A stretch of 64,000 nucleotides of DNA from Psettodes erumei (lineage: Eukaryota > Chordata > Actinopteri > Pleuronectiformes > Psettodidae): positions 434,001-498,000 of the forward strand of contig JAFBJZ010000850.1 in the NCBI GenBank assembly GCA_016785225.1, written 5' to 3'. Shown here in pieces: positions 27,016-36,965 of this stretch. Each line of letters begins with the position of its first letter. Position 1 is the stretch's first letter. A program made the position numbers and the translations under genes. The notes below the pieces were generated by a model that was not told where the DNA came from, did no database searches, and worked only from the letters and a program-made list of their open reading frames with translations.

Positions 27016-28563
27016 GTTCAGTTTGAACATTTTGCTGTAGTGATTGCTGAACATAATTGTGGTCATAAAATACTACAAATAACTTCTTTAGGATTCCAAT
27101 GTGTGACTGTGATTTAGTTTATCAAAGAAAATTTGAGAAAATCTAAAATATGTACAAAACATTTTGTGTACGCCACATTGCATTGTTGCTGGTATATTGC
27201 TGACTCTTGAAAAATATGATTTGTGTTGCAAAACCACTGACATTGTATGAATTATTGCCCCCAACCTTTTTTGAAATAAAGAAAAAAATTCACAAAAATC
27301 AGTTTTTCAGCTACAAAAATAAATAAGTGCAAGATGGTACAATAGTATATGAAAACATAGTGATGTTTCTTTACTTTATTTAGCAATAAGGCATGAGTGA
27401 GGCAACAAATGTCAAATAGTTTGTCCTGATGTAAAACCAACCATGTTTATCTCCTCTGAAGCATGAATGTGCTCAGCAAATTTAAAATTTTAATCAGCTT
27501 TTATTAATGATTTAGATGATAAGAAATGCTGTGTAAAAAGTTAACATTTTAGCCTAAGGGTGTTGCATATGCATAGTTAATAGCATTTCAATCTGCTTGA
27601 ATTTTAGTCTAACAGGGGCACCAAAGAAAATGAGAATTACCCAAATCATCAGCATTCTTATGGAGCCTTGGAAATATCCATAGAAATGAATTAACAGAAA
27701 ATAAAAGTCCAGTTTTCATCGTTTTCAAAATACCTGATAATGGACCCAGGTTTTGCATGGCCAGATATATCAACTGACTGATCCTGATCCATGTTGGAGC
27801 CAATCATGCTGAGCCATGCTGGAAATGAAACATTGGCTTTAGAAGCAGTTACATAATACCAACAGATAAGGATGAAATACAGAGTGAGTTGCTGAATTTT
27901 GATCAAGGTGGAACTGCAGGTGTACTTTGTGTCTTACTATTCTTGTAGATGAATAGAAAGATCAATCCAAAAGTGAACTCTAATGTGTTTTCTTCATGGT
28001 GAGATGATTAGAGAAGGCCTATGTTTCTTTGACTCAGCTAATGTCTGCAGAGTGGAAACCAAGGAAAAGTGTTGACGTAATGAAACTGGATCCATCATTT
28101 CACAGGGTTTTGTTTTCCATTGTTCTTAGGGAGGGGGGGGGCAGTGATCGTCAATCAACACATACATGACACACACACAGAGAGACTCATAGGATTGAGA
28201 CAATATCAGCCATGCTGTTGTGGTTGTAATCATATGTTGGAGAATATAAGTAAATTGTAGAAACACTACATCCAGTCAACACAAATGGACCAAGTCTCAA
28301 ATTTCAGACTAGAGTCTCTGTTTCAGATAGTGGATTTTTTTTCAAACTAAAATAATATTCTCTGTCCTGATGGCATTAATGCGTGCATCTGTATGTACAA
28401 ATGACTGTATCATATTTTGATGTAATTAATCTATAGAGAGATCTTCGTCTCCAAACGTGTTCCGCATCATTACAGATGTACAGTGCCTGAAACATAAATA
28501 AAAGGAGCAGTGTTTGGCATTCAAAGCATATTTGCAGTGCATTATATTGTGTTTTGGTTGTTA

Positions 28564-28628
28564 TGTATTAATATTTAAGGGGCAATGTATTAATATTTGG
28601 TATTTAGTATGTTAATATTTGGTGTAGT
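28564..28628. repeat. 22-bp tandem repeat, three copies
   Basis: The phrase TGTATTAATATTT or TATGTTAATATTT recurs at 28564, 28586 and 28608, an exact 22-bp period with variable spacer text. A small AT-rich minisatellite. Confidence 0.75.
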
Positions 28629-31600
28629 ATATTACTTTTGCTGTATATTTCTGTTCTTCCCCAGACAGGAACATGTTCAGAGAAGCTGGGTTAGACTCAG
28701 CCCATTAAACTGTCAGCTATATCCTTCTTCCTCCTATTCATACAAACTGTAGATTCTGTCTCTTTCCCAGGATGGGCCAACAGGACAGTGCTATCACTGT
28801 CGCTCATCCCTCAGAGGCAGCAGTCCTTTTCTACATCTGATGATACTGAACTATCACATAGTACGATCACCATGCTGATGATTTTACTACTCTCAACACT
28901 TATATTTGATAAGGTTTTTCCCCTCTGGAAAATGTGATTTGTTCTTCGGCACAATGAGCCAATGCCCGATTTTTGTTTGCAAGTGGAAATGTTTGTGTTA
29001 TTGTAAGCCATTGTAATGGGTTTGACATTCATGAAAATGTTTAATTTGAGTGGTAAAAATGGAGAGAACTCTGGAGAACATGGTAGTGCTCTGGAAATAT
29101 CCTGCTGTGATACACATTACAATTCATCCCTTGGAGGCCATGAATATCTGGAGCACATTTAAAGGATATCTGGCTGAACAGTTTATGATTAAAGCTATGT
29201 ACTTGAATCTCCACTAAAGTACATTTTTTACACTCCCACTGAATCAAAAGGCTGTTTCATGTGAAGGTAGCTGTCTCGTTGATGAACACACATGGAATAG
29301 CATAAGTTTTTTTAGCCTCCCACAGCTAGTTATTTTGAGTTTCAGTTGAATGTAGCTTTGGACTCATTTTTTGGTTTTATTGTATGATTTATTTCAGTTT
29401 TGCAGTCTTCATCAACCCCACTTCCAACAGCCAGTCAACTGTTCTATCCCAAAGGAAAAGCTCTGTTGCATTGGTATGCCATCAATCAAGCATCAAACAA
29501 ACTCAAAGTTAGCATCTAAGTGGTAAAAAAGTAGATAACAGTCCAATATTTTCCTCAGGAGTTAGTTGAGACTAAAAACAGAGCAATGGTAACCTTGTCC
29601 TAAGGGGCAGTTGTAGTGTTTCTGAGGCTCCAGACATGCTCTGTGCAATCTAGTGACCAAAAATGAACTGAACTATTGTACATGATTTTTTTATAAGTTT
29701 TTTTGAACATTGACAATTCTCGAGGGGTAAAAGTCCAAATTCCACAACTGTGGATGTGTGTGTGACCTTCTGATTTTGGCTCTTTCCAGCTTTGCTGCTT
29801 GATTGGTGATCTGTGTCAGGCTTACTTTGACAACCTACTACAGAGCGGAGCGGAAAGACAAAAGGTCATGCTCATACATTAAGAATTTCCCCTCTACTTC
29901 AAATAATCATACCTTACACATTCTTAACTATTGCCTTATTGAACTCTTTGGTGTTCAGTGACATTGATCTTAAGAGATGAAACATGGAGGAGAATTGAGG
30001 TTGAGAAGGGATGCCCAGTACTCAGCCACACCTTTAACACTTGTAACTTCAGCTACTTCCTGCCCTTCAGTCAATGAGTCTCCTGCTGTTTTATTAAGTA
30101 ATTCTATCAGTTTCGGCTACCTTTTCTCAAACTGGGCAAATTTGTTTTGCCTTGTTCTCTTTTTGCCTTAGGTCTTTCTCAATGTGCACTTGTCTTTTTT
30201 AACCAAAACATGTGTTTATACAGGCTGAGTAATGGCTCACATATTACATGTGCTAATGAACACATAAATGCCCTGTGGCTCATATTTTATCCTTCAAGTC
30301 TATTCTGTTTCAGGCACATAACTACAGGGTTTGTGAGTTGTGTTCTGCAAAATGACAGGTGACCAACACTAAATACTGTATCTGAATAGATCCTTTTTCA
30401 ACACAGATGGAGATGGAGCAGTGAAGCTGTGCTGCTAATGTGCTGTTCACACAGCGTAGACACAGTGTTAGCAGCCAGCCCAACTCACCGGAAAAAGAGC
30501 TAACCTGCCTCCCAATCCAGCCAGCCCAAAATAAGCCCCTCCCTACTAGACACACAGTAAATGAGAAGAAAATATATCCCAGTAGCAACTGGCTGGCAGT
30601 CATTTACTTACTTTTTCTTGCCAGTGGCAGGCATACAAGGCCCTCTGTCATCATGGTAACTATAATTTTAAAAAGCAGTTGGAGCATGGAGGGTTGAGAA
30701 GGTTGTGGAATGGTAACAGGTTCAGGAGAAGTTTATGGTTTGGGTTCAAATAAATAAAAGCAGACCTTCATTTTCATGGTTTTAACAAAGAGGTGGTTGT
30801 GGAAAACAACATGTGTGTGGCCCGTTCAGTTGTTTCAATTTATGAAACACTTTATCTGGAATGTAGCTTTAAAACATGACTATCAAAAACAAATCAAGAT
30901 CACCAGAACACATGGCCAACTTAAGAGAACATTACATTTAACTGGTGATGTCAAAAAACAAAACAGAATTATAAAAACAATATTGTTTTGTTTTATAGCT
31001 TTATTTCTTTTAGACAATAAATGTAACTAAAGTTAGGCCAATTTTCATTCCATCCCTATTTGTCATTCTGAGTGTGGTATGTTAGAAAATTAGCCTAACC
31101 TTCTTTTGTGTTGTCCCCCTGGTCTTAGAAGCCTAAAGGGGAGCAGCAATGTTTGCCAAATAAGATGTCTGTGGATTCAGCTCACAGGAGGTTGTTGTGA
31201 AAATACATTATGAAATGTAATTCTTATCGAGCCAGGGGGTCCATTAATTTCAGCTTAAATGTGAATCCATCTGCAACAGCCACCACTTCAGCCCTTCCAT
31301 CTTTCAATTCACTTGCAGCCATTTGTAATTGCTTTGTGCTTTGAGTGGAATGGACACATGCTTATGATTGAATGCACAGTAGGCATTGATCAGAGTGGGA
31401 GATATCTGGGGTTTTCTCTGCAGAAATAATACTTCACTGATGCCAGCTGGGATAATTCCCAAAGTAAATGGTCAACAATTTAGATTACAGCTCTCAGCAT
31501 TGACTTCCTGGTGTAAAACTGTCGAACAAGTGGAGACAACAACCTGCTTGACTTTACTGTGGGGAACGATTCAGTGCAGCGCCAAATATTTACTGTCTAG

Positions 31601-32383
31601 CCTCTGTTTAAGCCTGAATTGTCGACATTTCCAGTTTGTTAAATTTGCTGCTTCATTGTGGCAGAACTAATCCACAATGGGTATTTTCTGTTTGATTTTG
31701 GCTACAATAAGGAATGTTAAGGCTGTGCAGCTTTAAATTAATCATAGGCCACAGTAACCACATCAAGGCTAATGTTTTGTTTTGCTGGAAACCAAGGACA
31801 ACTAAACCAAAAACACTGGCTGATTTATATTTTACTGTCACTCAAATTACACATACTTGACTGTGAAACACCAATGTTTGGATCAAGGGTGTAAATACTT
31901 TTTAATTCCATCCCCTGAAATCAGACCCATGGTTAAGATTAATTACTGTAAGTGATTGCCCTCTCTGACAGAATTTTGAAGGTGATGCTCATAACCTTAA
32001 CCTTGCACTGTAATCACAAATACACCTTTAAAAAAATCTTCTAAAACCATGAAATTGTGAGAAAAAATTCTTTTCTTGCTGCTAAGAGACACACAGTCTA
32101 TGTAAAGTGTGTGTTTTTAATAACGGGGGAGCAGAGGAGTTAATTTTGCATTTTGAAATTAAAATGAATTTTCTGAGAAGTGCGCTGGATTGATTAAAAA
32201 TGCAAATATTTCAAATATTCCAAATTTTCTTAATTAATTTAAAGTTAAAGAGGTGTACATACAGTATATAGTGTTATAACTGCATTTCATTTACTGTATT
32301 ACAGCCTGTGTCCTTTTCCAGGATTTCATATTTCTTGCAAGTTCTTTACAAAAATACTGAGATGCCAACAAGTTAATGGCATT

Positions 32384-32427
32384 TTTGTTTGTTTGTGTGT
32401 TTGTTTGTTTATTTATTTATTTATTTT
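32384..32427. repeat. (TTTG)n-(TTTA)n microsatellite
   Basis: TTTG units, with one GTGTG interruption, pass into TTTA units. Typical tetranucleotide slippage repeat. Confidence 0.9.
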
Positions 32428-34302
32428 AATTCTTGGCTGTATACCCATGTAAATATAAATGACAAAAAATATTTGCAATGGTTTTGTCAATTGTTTTGCT
32501 GTATGGAAGGTTCAGATGCCCAATTTGAAGGTGTATGAAAATGTGTGATGAGATGGCTGTGACTGGAATTAGACTAGGTTTCCCATCATTGCAGGTTTGG
32601 TGGTTTAAATCTCTGCTCTTCCTTCCTTATTAAGTAATGTTAATAAATTCACCTGAGCAAAAGTTAGAAAAACCTTTTTTAATACGAGTTATTTTTCATC
32701 TTTTTTGCTGGAACATTGGGTTCAAGTGAAAATCAAAACCAATAAAGTCTTTTTAAAGTCAGATTATAAGTATCATATTGCATGAGTTTCAAGGGAGGAT
32801 TCAAAATGAGGCCATTCAGATGGAGTAGATAATGTGGATATCACTCTCTCATATGAAAATCACAGATATCAGGTTTGAGTTTTAAAGTGTTTTTACCACA
32901 TTCATTTTTTGCACACAATGTGCAGCGCATATACTCACCTTTATTTCATTTACAGTATATTCTTGGTACTGAGTTAAACTAACAATACAGGAAGCCCCAT
33001 TATCCTTTGTGAACTTGTTTGAAGAACAAGCATCACATTATTATTAATCCAGAAACATTTTTTTGATTTGTTTGACTCCATCTGACTCTACAGCATCATG
33101 CAGAGTTTTGGCATCATATGCCAATAAAATAAATTACGAATATACATGTAAATCATGTCCCACACATTCTTTATTTATCACCACTTCCCCAAGTTTCCTT
33201 CATTATGAATGTTACAATATTGCTGGGATTTTCATGCCCACTGGGCTGAATTATACAGGCATCATAGGACATCAGTGATACAGCATACACATGTTTTCTT
33301 GAACACTCATAAATTACTTAGAGATTTAATTCTCTTTATATTTTATTTCATTTCCATGTTTTTCAAACATATGCAGATATAGTTTGCCATATCCTCTATA
33401 ACCACATACGAAGACTCTCTTACTGTTGGATCTCATACGATACAGGCCTGCCAAGTCAGCATCAAAAATGTGGGACTATGGTGTCATCACATTTTGAATT
33501 CTCAAATCCTGTAGCTAGTGTGCACACATGAAAAGACTAACTCAGGTGTTGGAGATAACAGGAAGCCAGTATCATTATATCCATCCTTATATCTCGTGAT
33601 ATGCAGATGGCTGATGACACAGAAAATGCGTTGATGCCGTTCTTCCAAATCTGTGTGTAATGTATGGATCTCACATTCTGGGGCTTTGTGATGTACCTTG
33701 TCTCCAGCAAGCAACAGCAGCTGCTGCTGGTGCTGTGCACTCAGACATGCTCTGACAGAGCTCACAGCCTTATACATAATTATGTACTTATGCACATGAG
33801 TGGATAAAAAATAGATTTGAGGCATTAAAAGTTACTTTGGGTCAGAGTTGAACCCATCTCACAAAATTATGTTTATATACATCTTTTTGAGAATTATAAT
33901 TACTCCATGGACTCCACGAATAATATTTTTTGCTACATTCCAGTACCATATTGACTTCAATAATATCTGCCCAACACAATATTTCTTTAACTTTAGGCAA
34001 GTGCTTTCAATTGCCCAAACATATTCATCAAATTGTTGCTTTAGTTGCCCTGAATGAATGTAGTAAAGAAAATGGAATATATCAATCAAAGTTTTTCAAA
34101 GACCATTCCAATGAAAAATTTTGGATTGTGTGTAATCTGCACTTGTTGTGCATGTGTTGCCTTTTGCCAAGCTGGAGTTGCAGTTTTGATTTTGGGTGAA
34201 TGTTGCAGGTGCACTGCATGGTAAAATTAAGCATTTAACATCCAGTCATACTCTCTGGTATGTATAACCATGCTGCCCAATTGATTCTGATTTTGTATCA
34301 AG

Positions 34303-35285
34303 TTGGCAAGAGGGAAAGATCTAAGTGGCTTGAAAGATTGTTCACTGTTGGGGCATGGATGGCAGGAACTTTAGTCTCAAAGACTGCTCAACTAGCTCAA
34401 TAGGAACAGTGATTAATAGGACATCTGATTTTAGATCTATGGGAAAGAAACCAGTACACTTAGGGGAAAGTATGGTCAGTAGAGAAGCTATGATGACTGT
34501 GATGCTCATGCATTAGTGTGATATTTAAGGTAAAACATGAGGGGAAACTCTTCCTCAAGTGAGGTAGAATGTCGGTGCAGGATGTGATCAGACTGTGTCA
34601 GCCAGAACGGCCTGTGGACAATTATATAGAGAAGCATATTATAGCAGGGTTGCAGTGTATAAACCCGTCATTACAAAGATGAATGCACATTTGAGAGTTC
34701 AGTGGTGCAGAAACCACAGGCACTGCTCTACAGAGATGTGGAAAAAACTGACCAGATGAACGGATGAGTCATCACAAGTAGGCGAATGCATGTGTGATGT
34801 ACAGCAATAGAACAGTACAGGCCTGAATGCTTGACCACCACAGTGTGGGGATCTGGTGGCACTGTCATGCTGTGGGGGCATTTTACTGGAATGGTTTGTC
34901 TCTTCTTGTCCCTTTAGAGTGAAGAGTCACTGCAAATCAACACAAGGTTGATTACCTTTATCCTTTGATAAACATTTCCATGCTAATGGGAGTGGCCTCT
35001 TCCAGGATGACAATGCCCCATTCCATAGAGCACAGTAGGTCACTGAATTGCTAGAGGAATCTGAAAATGATGTGAATTATATGCTATGACCTTGGCATTC
35101 AGTCAGTCAGATCTCAACTCAACTGATCACATATGGGAGATTTTGGGCCAGCAGGTTAAACAGTGCTCTCCACCACCATCATCAAGACACCAAACACCAT
35201 GTCTGGTGTTAATCCTTCCAGTAGAGTACACAGACTAGTGGAATCAATGCCAAGGTGCAAGCTGTTCTGCTAACCAAGACACTTT
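34303..35285 (+). pseudogene. Tc1-family transposase pseudogene
   Basis: This is the remnant of a DD34E-type Tc1/mariner transposase, close to the usual roughly 1-kb coding length. Pieces recognised in order, in shifting frames: KDLS just after the expected start (the ATG is now TTG at 34303), then GAWMAGTLVSKTAQLAQ (N-terminal helix-turn-helix). Next come TDESS (first catalytic Asp, 34763-34765), VWGSGGTVMLWG, QDDNAP (second catalytic Asp, 35009-35011), SDLNSTDHIWEILG (third catalytic position, 35125-35127) and a C-terminal RLVESMPR. Several stop codons and at least three frame changes make it non-functional. At the third catalytic position the codon is GAT (Asp) where the family has Glu. 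The terminal inverted repeats could not be located with confidence; the 5' flank from about 34222 also looks element-derived. Confidence 0.9.
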
Positions 35286-35290
35286 AGGTT

Positions 35291-36560
35291 GGTTTTTCCT
35301 TTGATTTGTCTCCCGTCTGTATATTCTTCATTTACACACTGTCTCCCAGGTTTTCATCATTTTAGTCTGAGGCCTCCACAAAAGCATAATCTTGGGGCAC
35401 GATTGGAGAACTCTCAGCTGTAATTAAATGATAAGGTGTTTATGCAAATATATCAGATTTTTGTTGGAGGCAAGGCAGCAGCTATTTGAATGAGGGGGTT
35501 GAAATAGTACAGATCATTGATTAAACAGAGAGTCTGTTAGTGTCATCCCACTTGCTCACTCACTCCCTCACCTTATCAGTTTGGCAGATTAGCTGTGAAA
35601 ATAATACTGACACCGTGAATGCCATCAGATATATTTTAATAGGAAGTTTGGCAGCTCAGGATTTACAGCCAACCGAGTCTACATGGATGCACGCAAATAT
35701 GGGAAGTGTACCCAGTGCTTTTGAATAGCTCTCATCAGTCATCAAATTATCTGCTCTCTCCAGTAGCAGTAAAAACAAAGAAATATTTGTGTCATTAAAG
35801 AAGCAGGGAGAACATTGCCATGACATGAAATGGCTGAATGCTCATGGAGTTACAAATGTAGGGCATATGAATCGCCACACACTCTCCAGCTACTCCAATT
35901 TCTTTCAGTATGTGGAGTTTAACATGATTGCTTTAATATTTTAATATACCGTTTCACTAACAACACACCATTTGTACAGTGTAAAATAAGTTTTATTTGA
36001 AAGAGAAGAGGATTCACAATGGTTTTAATGAGAGTCATGTTGAGAGGGTGTGGGTCAAGTGGAGGGATGAAAGCAAGCAGTTGCAGTGTACACTTTTCCA
36101 TGTGCAATACAGCACATGTGCTTTTTTGTGAGATCAACAGACACATTTTTGTGAAAATTGGTTTGAACACAATCACAGTGGACAATGGATTAGTAGATCA
36201 CAAAGACTTGTTTGGGGAAGTTTTAATGAAATATTTTGCTGTGAAAGTTGTCACATTTGTCATAACCTGATTTTGGTGAAGTACAGGTATTCTGTTTTTT
36301 AAATATATATATATATATATATTTCATCTTAAAAGGAAAATGGGGATAATTACCAGTTTTATTTAAGATGATATTTCTGTTCAATTAATATTAAGGAATT
36401 GATCAGAATTGATTAATTATTTTTGGGCATTTATTATTATTCATATATAAATCATTTAACTTCCTAGTATCTATTTAGACATTGATTTAATTTACAGTCT
36501 ATATATATATATATTATTAGCCTTTCTCAGGCTCATTCAACACCCACAATGATTCCATTT
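35291..36560. other. Non-coding flank upstream of the promoter
   Basis: AT-rich DNA between the dead Tc1 element and the CpG block. It holds (AT)n tracts at 36303-36322 and about 36499-36515. A frame at 36019-36270 starts at an ATG in fair context (CACAATGG) and stays open for 83 codons, but has no domain, splice site or homology that I recognise. I do not call it a gene. Confidence 0.6.
36303..36322. repeat. (AT)10 microsatellite
   Basis: Uninterrupted AT dinucleotides about 250 bp upstream of the CpG-rich promoter block. Confidence 0.9.
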
Positions 36561-36566
36561 TTTCAA

Positions 36567-36578
36567 TTCTCGCGAGAA
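36567..36578. promoter_or_regulatory. TTCTCGCGAGAA palindrome (CGCG core-promoter element)
   Basis: A perfect 12-bp inverted repeat whose core TCTCGCGAGA matches a vertebrate promoter motif linked to constitutive, often divergent, CpG-island promoters. It contains two CpGs preserved in an otherwise CpG-depleted surrounding, which supports function and low germline methylation. Confidence 0.8.
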
Positions 36579-36792
36579 CAAAAAAGGAGGGAGAAACGTG
36601 TTATGGTTTCGACGACGGAAAGATTTTTTTTACACTGCAAAGTATCTGAGAAAGTTGTCACGGACTGCTGTAAAGTATTAACCGTGTGGTTTCGTTAATG
36701 TGGGACTGTTTGCTACTTCATACGCTCCGTTGTGTGTGTTATTTCGGACTCTTTACCGCCAGCAACGTGTGTTTTTTTTCACTTGTGCGCGA

Positions 36793-36823
36793 GCTATCTT
36801 AGTTAGCTGCTATCTTAGTTAGC
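36793..36823 (+). repeat. Tandem 15-mer doublet inside the predicted first exon
   Basis: GCTATCTTAGTTAGC occurs twice (36793-36807 and 36809-36823), separated by one T. Each unit is partly self-complementary (GCTA...TTAGC), so the RNA could fold locally. Function unknown. Confidence 0.85.
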
Positions 36824-36878
36824 GCCGCCACGAGAGTGAGATTAGGAGTTCGTCACTGAGGATTTGACCACAGCTGGC

Positions 36879-36908
36879 ATGGTTGCGGTTTCTGCTTCTG
36901 TGGACTGA
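36879..36908 (+). other. Short upstream open reading frame (9 codons)
   Basis: An ATG with G at +4 (GGCATGG) is followed by eight sense codons and TGA, all ahead of the predicted donor. If the exon is transcribed, this would be a uORF that could lower translation of the main frame. The flanking -3 base is G, a reasonable start context. Confidence 0.4.
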
Positions 36909-36965
36909 AACGAGTGCAGCGACAGGTGTCTTCTACAGACGAGGTAGGTGTTGTTTTCACTCGAC

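Larger units (their letters stand above)
27016..34221. other. Non-coding stretch, no gene seen
   Basis: Mostly AT-rich DNA. It contains a 22-bp tandem repeat (28564-28628) and a TTTG/TTTA repeat (32384-32427). An AT-rich homeodomain-site-like patch lies near 32.13-32.25 kb (TTAATTAATTTAAAG). A good donor-like motif in reverse orientation near 32932 (ACTCACCT) has no coding sequence next to it. No recognisable exon or RNA gene. Confidence 0.65.
36620..36943 (+). other. Predicted non-coding first exon (5' UTR) of an unidentified gene
   Basis: The 3' end is set by the donor GAG|GTAGGT with the intron starting at 36944; a weaker alternative is ACAG|GTGTCT near 36924. The 5' end is only approximate. 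The exon holds no long open frame. Its sole notable ATG (36879) starts a nine-codon frame that stops before the donor, so the main start codon should lie in a downstream exon, which I could not find in the remaining 27 kb. It also contains a duplicated 15-mer (36793-36823). Spliced 5'-UTR exons of this kind are usual for fish genes with large first introns. Confidence 0.5.
36560..36965 (+). promoter_or_regulatory. CpG-rich promoter with TCTCGCGAGA element
   Basis: About 25 CpGs were counted by eye in roughly 400 bp, although GC content is only moderate; neighbouring DNA has close to none for hundreds of bases. Near the left edge lies TTCTCGCGAGAA (36567-36578), a perfect 12-bp palindrome. It contains the TCTCGCGAGA motif, a known core-promoter element of TATA-less CpG-island genes in vertebrates. 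The palindrome cannot itself set direction. I infer plus-strand transcription because a splice donor (GAG|GTAGGT, GT at 36944-36945) closes the block and because the left side is plain AT-rich DNA. The start site probably lies within about 100 bp to the right of the palindrome. The gene's identity is unknown. Confidence 0.75.

Noticed and set aside
32925..32945. Strong minus-strand splice donor motif (ACTCACCT)
   Set aside because: The sequence that would be the exon contains an immediate stop and no coding character; isolated donor motifs are common.
36019..36270. 83-codon frame with ATG in fair context just upstream of the CpG block
   Set aside because: No domain, no splice or polyadenylation arrangement, and AT-rich low-complexity flanks; chance frame is the simpler reading.
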